Assembly: GCA_964527995.1 (NCBI GenBank)
Contig: CAZGRP010000104.1
Location: 1 to 8,856, forward strand
Reading direction: 5' to 3'
DNA from: CAZGRP01 sp964527995
GTDB lineage: Bacteria; Zhuqueibacterota; Zhuqueibacteria; Oceanimicrobiales; CAZGRP01
DNA: 8,856 nt
The position numbers were made by a program, and so were the translations under genes. Below are positions 6,001-8,856 of the stretch, one piece after another; positions within the stretch are counted from its first letter, which is position 1; each line of letters begins with the position of its first letter. A model generated the notes under the pieces. The model did not search any database and was not told the origin of the DNA. It worked only from the letters and a program-made list of their open reading frames with translations.

Positions 6001-8420
6001 TGTGGGCAGAAGTTGATACAGGCGTTGCACAGGGCGCAGTTCTGGTCGATCAGCTCGGGGATCTGGCGCGGCCGGCCGACACGGGCGCCGTAGGTGCAGG
6101 CGTTGTCGTGGGCGCACATGCCGCAGCGGATGCAGGTCTCCGGGTCGATGAACAGCCGGGCGTAGGCAAACCCGCGCGGGTAGAGGATCTTGAGGCCATG
6201 CTCCAGGTGTGAATGCTCGCCCTTCTGCTCGGCGCGGGTGTGTTTGCGGTAGAGCGGGCTCTCCTTCATCACCTGCCAGAAACGGTCGATGAACTCTTGC
6301 CTCTGTTCGCGGCTCAGGTTCAGCGCCCGCTGGAAGTGGGGGTGGTGCTCGACGAGGTCGAACAGGTGCGTCAGAGGGATGTCCGTGGGACAGATTCGAG
6401 TGCAGTTGTCGCAGCGCGTGCACACCAGGAACCCCAGCGCTTCCTCCTGCGAGATGGGCTCGCCGCGGGCCACCCGGTTGGCGGTCTTGCGGCGGGTGAT
6501 CGGCGTGGCCAGGCCATAGCGCCCGAAGACGTCGCTGGTCGGGCAGACGCGCTCGCAGCTATCGCATTCGGCGCAGGCCGAGGTGAGCTCGAGGATTGGG
6601 TGGCGCTCGGCCCGCAGCTCCGGCGGCACCACCTGCGGCAAGATCCACCGGCTTCCCTTCCAGAGCAGCTCTCCGGCACTATATAAGGAAAAGAATTTCC
6701 GGTTGGTCTGGCCGCGATGGAGCAGGTGGATCGCCTGCTGCATCAGGATGGGGGAAAGGCCCTTGTACGCTCTGAGAGCGAGCTTACGGCCGCTACCGTT
6801 GATGAACTTGCACTGGTTGAGCAGCCCGTGGGGGTCTCCCTTGCGCTTGCTCTCGCGAAGTTTCCTCAGGTGGCCGTCGCTGCCGTTTCGCTGCATCCCC
6901 TTGAGAAACGGCAGGTTCCAGATTCCGGTGCCGTAGGGCCGGCCGCCGAAATAGAGGGCCGCCTGCGTCATGAACGGTATCAGCCCCAGGTACATTTTGT
7001 GGCGCAGGCGGGCTGTATCGGCCAGGAGGATGCTCTGCACCAGCACCTCGGTGGCGCTCACCAGATGGGCTTCGGTCTTCACCACATTCTGCGTCCAGTC
7101 GCTGACTGCCTTGTGGACGAAATCCATGTACTCCGGGAACCGCTCCAGCGGCAGCAGCGTCTCGCTCACCAGCATCGATGGCCCCTTGGGTTTCATCTCC
7201 ACCGGCAGGTAGCGGTGGTCCCAGAACTTGTGAGCCAGCTCCACCGGAAGCCGGCAGTAGGAGAGATCCTGATAACGCCGGCGCTCGCCGGTCGAGCTGA
7301 ACAGAGGGATTCTGAGGGCCCGCTGCACGTCTTCGTGGGAGTCGAATTCGAGAACCACGACGTGCTCCAGACGCTCCATCTCTCTGGCCAGCTCGATTTC
7401 GCTCTGGATCTGCGAGATGCGTTCGGCCTCACCTTTCTCCAGGGCAGTGTCAAGGGCGCGCTGAAGCTTCTCGTGTACGATCTGCCGCGTGGTTTCAGTG
7501 TAGTGGGTGTCGAAGTAGAGGACGGTTGTCGGGCGCAAATTCCAGGTGTCCAACAGGCGCATGAACTTCTGCACCGAATGCACATCGGCGAAGGAGAAGG
7601 CGTACGGCTTGCTGACATAGGTGAGGCGGCGCACCCGGAGCACCACGCCGGCAACGATGCCGAGCTGGCCCTCGCTGCCCACGACCTGATCGAAGAAGGG
7701 GTCCTCCGGCGTCAGAGTTTGCCATACGCCATCGGGCCGCAGCAGGAGGATGGCGCGCAGCGAGTTCTTGACATGGCCGTACTTGTAGGCGCCGAGCCCC
7801 AGGCCGCCGGTCACCACCCAGCCGCAGATGCTGCCGGAGTGCGGGTTGGTGATTTCCTGCCGCAGAGCGAAGCCGCGGTCCCGTAGCTCCTTACGCAGGT
7901 CGGCGAAAAGGACGCCGGGGCCGAGGATCACCTCTTCATCCTGCTCATCGAGCTGGTGGAAGTCGAGATTCGAGAGGTCGAGGATGATCTCGTGATTCAT
8001 CGGCACGGCGCCGCCGAAAGGCCAGGTTCCGGCGCTGCGGAGAGTATAGCGCAGCTTGTGCTCGTGGGCGTACTGCACGAACTTCTGCAGATCCTCCAGG
8101 CATCCGGGCCGCACCACGAAGGAGGAGCCGATGTCGAGGAGTAGCTTTTTCAAGCCGCCCGGCACAAAGGCGGTACCGGAGTCGGCATGGTAAATCTCTT
8201 TCTGAACGGGGGTTGGGGTGAAAAGGGTGGAGGCTTCGCTGAGAAGGGAGCGAAGATTCTGGTAATGGCGATCACCAGGAGGTACGGATTCGGTGTCTGC
8301 AGAACTTCGGTATGTCTCGAGAAGTAGGTGGAACGCCTCGTTCTGTTTCCGGACGCGGTCAGCGGCAGACGCCTGAAAGAGAAAGACGAAGGCGCCCGCT
8401 GACGATGAAGGTGCTGTCAT
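1..8420 (-). CDS. Giant FAD / 4Fe-4S / glutamate synthase / class II glutamine amidotransferase fusion protein, C-terminus beyond the window
   Basis: One uninterrupted frame of 2806 codons, open at the left edge, so the protein exceeds about 310 kDa. Domains in order: GlcD-like FAD module (about 95-600), two GlpC/HdrC-type [4Fe-4S] motifs (616-677), two more ferredoxin motifs (763-805), a degenerate synthase-like barrel (875-1250), a glutamate synthase FMN barrel (1295-1895) with TGEGG, QGAK, GGTGASP and a three-Cys cluster, a class II amidotransferase starting at Cys1932, and a GXGXG beta-helix (2640 on). The likely role is glutamate synthesis or a related glutamine-dependent reductive amination, with electrons arriving through FAD and Fe-S instead of a separate GltD subunit. 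ATG 8420 is the start: AGGA lies 8 nt upstream, an in-frame TGA sits at 8445-8447, and no other start codon lies between. No convincing signal peptide or membrane segment is visible, so it is probably cytoplasmic. Domain identities come from family motifs. The reaction is inferred, and the donor and exact product are unknown. Confidence 0.93.
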   Translation of the reverse strand, partial: MTAPSSSAGAFVFLFQASAADRVRKQNEAFHLLLETYRSSADTESVPPGDRHYQNLRSLLSEASTLFTPTPVQKEIYHADSGTAFVPGGLKKLLLDIGSSFVVRPGCLEDLQKFVQYAHEHKLRYTLRSAGTWPFGGAVPMNHEIILDLSNLDFHQLDEQDEEVILGPGVLFADLRKELRDRGFALRQEITNPHSGSICGWVVTGGLGLGAYKYGHVKNSLRAILLLRPDGVWQTLTPEDPFFDQVVGSEGQLGIVAGVVLRVRRLTYVSKPYAFSFADVHSVQKFMRLLDTWNLRPTTVLYFDTHYTETTRQIVHEKLQRALDTALEKGEAERISQIQSEIELAREMERLEHVVVLEFDSHEDVQRALRIPLFSSTGERRRYQDLSYCRLPVELAHKFWDHRYLPVEMKPKGPSMLVSETLLPLERFPEYMDFVHKAVSDWTQNVVKTEAHLVSATEVLVQSILLADTARLRHKMYLGLIPFMTQAALYFGGRPYGTGIWNLPFLKGMQRNGSDGHLRKLRESKRKGDPHGLLNQCKFINGSGRKLALRAYKGLSPILMQQAIHLLHRGQTNRKFFSLYSAGELLWKGSRWILPQVVPPELRAERHPILELTSACAECDSCERVCPTSDVFGRYGLATPITRRKTANRVARGEPISQEEALGFLVCTRCDNCTRICPTDIPLTHLFDLVEHHPHFQRALNLSREQRQEFIDRFWQVMKESPLYRKHTRAEQKGEHSHLEHGLKILYPRGFAYARLFIDPETCIRCGMCAHDNACTYGARVGRPRQIPELIDQNCALCNACINFCPQNKAVQEERDYVEKLIHNAVDLDERRYWAERQKRLRDTTTIQRTSALTEMADVYVTEEILMEIDKESSTGQIPVSGMGQGDKHMGIGFDAERFSHFHIVGPAQNRLHEGDPDEELSVILGKRHRYCTFDTDGNMHNPPFPKIKLKAPILYNAVPLDSNGRVELALMKVAESQDTLVVIKLNRLLDYYDFFILEGSYPTLPPVIIPRVDHELIHHLIVNPQAGRELLLDLWHMPMFEITYHPEMERTVQYIRDSVAALNGGSPLLCGYLEVSEYDMIGGTEILPAVRAKIDGFLDLGVDVLQVHGLRNKDNYFVTSNAVRAIHRYLLEQGRRHEVAIIASGGIRLASDSQKTIQRGAEATLIDFAALLALDPYAYKAMIEGQTTTERLLNLDIDWAVERLNNQMESRKVQMLEVLGAAGFKDLKKTVGEEGRLIDFNELEERIQKQIFEKEELLDAYQRLNRELIDGEPVPAEASPRYSELRSRVVPLPAPHSFYHLSEVNQTVYQRDHVWPGPVIESLGRMAAGDPQTFHLKNMKGTGLLGDGFDVMKILYQRDPDRIPEEELDQVRTAVALDKDLILRAPWMFGGKSVGSIGLDTWRAHVIAARELGIQYDTGEGGYPTCFFLNRKGEPIFFTEPDIQAMRPFFEHDTHYTVRDIKERLQANGITADTHPGIYQALEPYPDLQPFLFYEVVEARDEPFVSTELKTGLFGVTKETIKKARRVVIAYSQGAKMGIGGHILAQKVNKLVSYLRGIEGLEVLDLEKIQTLADKIERIEKNAGHPLHEVARQAYPHLLRAQDEQEVFPELKKSLWLIQQRAYELHHEDRIDPIEFEQILHLCEEVIRHSYTSIISPFPFHNSYSIEDVKAFIDIVRMINPQAVISVKVSPSVDIEFIAAGLGRIARDNTEEAVRAAAEKAGDQTAELASELARAGRRYGMKIELWLDGPRGGTGASPNIIKGQMGMHIEYAIPLIHNRLVLDGLRNDVRFFVSGGIRTYEDVIKAIALGADGVIWGTAPMVAVGCDRNRNCHDGCSRGIATTNLIMQRLRDVEVNSRQMINAFRILQMQVIRALAGLGLRDIRELRGRFDKIQWLGLKERVDFRLHQRREYHRRSTAVAEMLHPTGQSNCGVAAVIGTENVPNHILDRTLLAMRNRGMDGVGMGKTLCFPEYPHHYAYRVMVKGVLQPEMEERLRPQGNGISEEQLRRQARARVLAIRCGLAEKIRKVYLEPYFDFAGETDVRKVREPYKKDAQGRERDYRDFGNPDTDPGDIFRFFVRVKPQVLADFIEEKLLKSPRYAYIREYFPRVTLENYRSDDRFLRKAEDLYVFDHSVRLTQVLYVWEVEPEFWESYVNGDGGGRAAAAGDGHLLTAEPPGEEAEIYLRLLRDFAWRYPQTQNKEKYVPRLRKVAAVMSAGKNFAVWKTAGREIPWETPPAPNNIIHVRLATGSVVEQMNAHPFAKLHTALTHNGETTNYQTLKQRVEQFGLPPLATTDTEVASLKFHLLAEELEYPDWALFESFSPTTGDDLALMPEELRHRLEEVQRVEFTSSPDGPYQYLCLRHRPEQNLTERVDLKDPADLRPSTTALWVDRSNGRTRAFSMIASEEQAIQQMLELMDEEGLVDGAAADEVMVSDGMISRFQFNETGDVEKIQLIDRYGRDIPLPDAGEHYSMRRTPLRQPDDAESLRRDWQANSGRLDAWIRQHLPGWDFNTYRWVLQQVVQSTTPDTAAEVIRTLTHFIDHLRTMDTGTKAKSSLLDITRRTLYDLLDRLPQVDGRRWVAMRQGFGEIPAAHRPEEQTLLVDATGLAPQGTDPRVSLARIVSQAYDRGWRRFLLYRVNGQRLISTAVMGKGDTDDVVMDVYGTPGEYLGAFMQGGTLRVHGNAQNFAAMCMHHGRLEIFGNAGKVCGYASKGGEVFILGDIVDRAWTNSVNDSRCQPLRVHILGSASKYAGESLMGGDFFFGGLTFDSSGRLRTQERPYRGTKMFGGASRGRMLFFDPYDRL
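3..503 (-). other. Domain: GXGXG beta-helix domain of glutamate synthase, incomplete (residues 2640-2806)
   Basis: Repeating Gly-rich turns define the right-handed beta-helix of GltB, GlxC and FwdC-type proteins: DVYGTPGEYLGAFMQGGTL (2663-2681), VHGNAQNFAAMCMHHGRL (2683-2700), IFGNAGKVCGYASKGGEVFI (2702-2721) and ILGSASKYAGESLMGGDFFF (2746-2765). In GOGAT this domain is structural and lines the ammonia path between the glutaminase and synthase sites. The chain leaves the window within or just after it, so further C-terminal domains cannot be excluded. Confidence 0.85.
504..1130 (-). other. Unassigned helical linker between amidotransferase and GXGXG domain (residues 2431-2639)
   Basis: This part of the coding frame matches no family I recognise. 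It contains charged, probably helical stretches (DAESLRRDWQ near 2485, TAAEVIRTLTHFIDHLRTM near 2531-2549, SSLLDITRRTLYDLLDRL near 2557-2574). It then leads into a strand-rich run, RRFLLYRVNGQRLIS, that opens the beta-helix. No Cys cluster or nucleotide-binding motif is visible. Confidence 0.5.
1131..2627 (-). other. Domain: class II (Ntn-type) glutamine amidotransferase, internal (residues 1932-~2430)
   Basis: The domain begins at Cys1932 in SNCGVAAVIG, the typical opening of PurF, GlxB and GltB amidotransferases. LLAMRNRGMDGVGM (1952-1965) corresponds to the family HRG region. HVRLATGS (2245-2252) supplies the glutamine-binding Arg, THNGETTN (2270-2277) the oxyanion-hole Asn-Gly, and TTDTEV (2295-2300) the substrate-binding Asp. 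All expected catalytic residues are therefore present. In the family this domain hydrolyses glutamine and channels ammonia to the synthase site. About 270 residues are inserted between the HRG-like and Arg motifs, including a Gly/Ala-rich loop near 2157-2170. The Cys is not at the chain start, so processing or internal initiation would be needed for activity. Confidence 0.87.
2736..4538 (-). other. Domain: glutamate synthase FMN / [3Fe-4S] barrel (residues ~1295-1895)
   Basis: This is the catalytic GOGAT core. Visible motifs are APWMFGGKSVGS (1386-1397, replacing the usual PMSFGAMS), DTGEGG (1418-1423), SQGAKMGIGGH (1533-1543, with the Lys at 1537), SPFPFHNSYSIEDV (1657-1670), SVKVSPS (1687-1693), GGTGASP (1753-1759), SGGIRT (1795-1800) and the cluster cysteines 1827, 1833 and 1837. 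In the family this domain binds FMN and a [3Fe-4S] cluster and reduces 2-iminoglutarate formed from 2-oxoglutarate and ammonia. Three insertions (about 1424-1507, 1558-1652 and 1706-1738) make it clearly larger than the canonical domain. Confidence 0.9.
4671..5798 (-). other. Domain: degenerate glutamate-synthase-like barrel (residues ~875-1250)
   Basis: The segment follows the outline of a glutamate synthase barrel. It has an N-terminal run resembling the archaeal-type entry (FSHFHIVGPAQNRL, 899-912), a late strand and loop IIASGGIRLASDS (1142-1154) followed by QRGAEATLIDFAALLAL, and a C-terminal helical tail resembling the end of the synthase domain. The TGEGG and QGAK motifs and the cluster cysteines are missing. 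It may be a cofactor-free duplicate of the next domain, or a divergent relative of the GltB central (Glu_syn_central) domain. It probably serves as scaffold or interface. The assignment rests on pattern resemblance only. Confidence 0.55.
5976..6158 (-). other. Domain: second two-cluster ferredoxin segment (residues 755-815)
   Basis: A ferredoxin-like unit opens with LFIDPETCIRCGMC. The first cluster ligands are Cys763, 766, 769 and 775, with CX5C spacing before the last Cys instead of the usual CX3C. The second set, Cys795, 798, 801 and 805, is canonical and followed by Pro. Ferredoxin domains directly before a glutamate synthase barrel are known in archaeal-type glutamate synthases, which fits a role as the final electron relay to FMN. 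Confidence 0.85.
6351..6599 (-). other. Domain: GlpC/HdrC-like double [4Fe-4S] segment (residues 608-690)
   Basis: Two classical CX2CX2CX3CP motifs are present: Cys616, 619, 622, 626 and Cys667, 670, 673, 677, about 40 residues apart. That is the spacing of the N-terminal Fe-S part of GlcF, GlpC and HdrC proteins, which often partner GlcD-type FAD oxidoreductases. Here the FAD and Fe-S partners are fused in one chain. The CCG domains that normally follow in GlcF/GlpC are absent, and more ferredoxin and synthase modules take their place. This segment is inferred to carry electrons from FAD toward the synthase part. Confidence 0.87.
6621..8138 (-). other. Domain: VAO/GlcD-type FAD-binding oxidoreductase module (residues ~95-600)
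   Basis: The segment matches the FAD-linked oxidase fold of glycolate/D-lactate dehydrogenases. It has VVRPGCLEDLQKFV at 102-115, the FAD pyrophosphate-binding loop RSAGTWPFGG at 128-137, a Gly-rich stretch with KYG at 204-215, and VGSEGQLGIV at 247-256. A charged, probably coiled-coil insert follows (about 310-355). The C-terminal cap is divergent: the metal-binding GEHGIG motif of 2-hydroxyacid dehydrogenases would be expected near 493-501, but the sequence reads GGRPYGTGIW. FAD binding is therefore well supported, while the substrate is not. It may oxidise an organic donor or simply relay electrons to the next Fe-S segment. Residues 1-94 before it are unrecognised and use more AT-rich codons than the rest. 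Confidence 0.85.
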
Positions 8421-8428
8421 GATGCTCG

Positions 8429-8432
8429 TCCT
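8429..8432 (-). promoter_or_regulatory. Ribosome binding site of the giant CDS
   Basis: On the minus strand AGGA is followed by an 8-nt spacer and ATG at 8420. With the in-frame TGA at 8445-8447 and no alternative start codon in between, this fixes the translation start. Confidence 0.7.
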
Positions 8433-8448
8433 GAGTGAATCGCCTCAG
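8431..8448. repeat. Small inverted repeat between -10 box and RBS
   Basis: CTGAG and CTCAG arms flank an 8-nt loop. The element overlaps the edge of the -10 box and the Shine-Dalgarno region, so it could act as an operator half-site pair or a weak leader hairpin. The stem is only 5 bp, so chance is quite possible. Confidence 0.25.
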
Positions 8449-8452
8449 TATA
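8447..8452 (-). promoter_or_regulatory. Candidate -10 box (TATACT)
   Basis: TATACT (5 of 6 bases match TATAAT) lies in an AT-rich patch about 27 nt before the start codon, giving a short leader of roughly 20 nt. No good -35 hexamer is found at 16-18 bp, so either a weak or activator-dependent sigma-70-type promoter is possible, or the match is chance. Confidence 0.35.
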
Positions 8453-8560
8453 AATTCAACACTGAAAAACACCGAACAGCTTTTCGGATCGAGTGTCTTT
8501 CGCTGTGTTTCAATGTCCTTCGATGTTATCGGATGAACCGCTTGGCTTCTGCATCGTCCG

Positions 8561-8596
8561 GATCCCCACTCCCGGAGCTTCGCCGAAGCCTGGATC
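8561..8596. repeat. Nested inverted repeats in the intergenic region
   Basis: An inner stem (GCTTC / GAAGC, 3-nt loop, 8577-8589) sits inside outer arms GATCC at 8561-8565 and GGATC at 8592-8596. There is no T-run on either side, so it does not look like an intrinsic terminator. It may be a dispersed palindromic element. Confidence 0.4.
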
Positions 8597-8747
8597 TTGA
8601 CACAACCCCCTATGTAGCCGCAAACTTCGCATGTGAAGAAATCGGGGTACGAAGCGAATAGCGCAATTTAAGAAGATGAGGCAAGGGGTGCAAGGTGAAT
8701 TTGCCTGCTGCACGGCATTGGCGGGGGCCTGGCGCCCGATTCGATCA

Positions 8748-8774
8748 AGGCGAGTCCTTCGAGCAGGCGAGTCC
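8748..8774. repeat. 10-bp direct repeat
   Basis: AGGCGAGTCC occurs at 8748-8757 and again at 8765-8774, 17 bp start to start. This could be part of a repetitive intergenic element or a binding-site pair. No function can be assigned. Confidence 0.4.
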
Positions 8775-8828
8775 GCTTCTCGGCACGGAGAAGATCCCTT
8801 CTGGATGACATCGGCCGGAGTTGGGTAC

Positions 8829-8855
8829 CGCGGAGATCGCAAAGAACGCAGAGTG
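8829..8855. repeat. Three degenerate 9-bp tandem units at the window edge
   Basis: The bases read CGCGGAGAT, CGCAAAGAA, CGCAGAGTG: three head-to-tail variants of a CGCAGAGAN-like unit. The array may continue past the right edge. Similar degenerate 9-mers occur between genes in many environmental bacteria, as far as I recall. Confidence 0.5.
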
Positions 8856-8856
8856 G

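Larger units (their letters stand above)
8421..8856. other. Non-coding region upstream of the giant CDS
   Basis: No credible gene is seen here. Base composition is clearly less GC-rich than the CDS between about 8421 and 8690. The region holds the candidate promoter and RBS at its left end, a short hairpin at 8577-8589 and short repeats toward the right edge. Frames that stay open here (8510-8842 minus, 8419-8661 plus, and one from 8676 plus to the edge) have unconvincing composition and overlap the repeats. Confidence 0.6.

Noticed and set aside
5007..6212. 401-codon plus-strand frame
   Set aside because: Antisense shadow of the ferredoxin and pseudo-barrel coding region. The product is Val/Asp/His/Leu-rich without domain motifs.
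6717..7886. 389-codon plus-strand frame
   Set aside because: Antisense shadow of the FAD module, where the minus strand carries clear FAD motifs.
1..8420. Several adjacent genes misread as one
   Set aside because: Following the frame codon by codon gave no stop, and coordinates at residues 128, 1932 and 2806 agree, so the sequence as given encodes one chain.
8597..8616. Perfect plus-strand TTGACA followed by TATGTA
   Set aside because: The spacer is only 8 bp, far from the 16-18 bp needed, and no plus-strand gene follows.
8510..8842. 110-codon minus-strand frame upstream of the giant gene
   Set aside because: Implausible composition, no clear RBS, and it spans the repeats. A neighbouring frame shows a CEVCG fragment resembling a zinc knuckle, but it has no start and no supporting context.
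8676..8856. Plus-strand frame open to the right edge
   Set aside because: Starts without a well-spaced RBS, has unconvincing composition and runs through the direct and tandem repeats.

Overview
The window is almost entirely one gene. A single open frame on the minus strand starts with ATG at 8418-8420 and runs without a stop to base 1: 2806 complete codons, with the C-terminus beyond the left edge. Two checks fix the frame: the residue 1932 Cys codon falls at 2625-2627, and the codon count matches the coordinate span exactly. All other long frames on either strand are shadows of this GC-rich gene. The 436 bp to the right (8421-8856) are non-coding and carry the promoter, ribosome binding site and small repeats.

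The protein is a very large redox and ammonia-transfer fusion built from glutamate synthase (GOGAT) parts. From the N-terminus: (1) a VAO/GlcD-type FAD-binding oxidoreductase, about residues 95-600; (2) a GlpC/HdrC-like iron-sulfur segment with two [4Fe-4S] motifs, 608-690; (3) a second ferredoxin-like segment with two more clusters, 755-815; (4) a degenerate glutamate-synthase-like barrel, 875-1250; (5) a recognisable glutamate synthase FMN/[3Fe-4S] barrel, 1295-1895; (6) a class II (Ntn-type) glutamine amidotransferase, 1932 to about 2430; (7) a helical linker; (8) the GXGXG beta-helix domain of GOGAT, from about 2640 to the window edge. No NAD(P)H-binding GltD-like module is in the window. 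The inferred logic is that electrons enter at the FAD module, pass through four [4Fe-4S] clusters to FMN/[3Fe-4S], and reduce an imino product made with ammonia from the amidotransferase.

Three points stand out. The catalytic Cys of the amidotransferase, normally the mature N-terminus, lies at residue 1932, so activity would need internal cleavage or internal initiation. The domain order is permuted compared with bacterial GltB. The usual GltD electron-input partner seems to be replaced by a covalently fused FAD oxidoreductase plus ferredoxin wire.

The high GC content, strong third-position GC bias and Fe-S-rich chemistry suggest a bacterium with an anaerobic or microaerobic lifestyle, possibly Desulfobacterota-like. 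Nothing in the window fixes the taxon, and that guess is weak. No tRNA, rRNA, CRISPR array, IS element or phage gene was seen.
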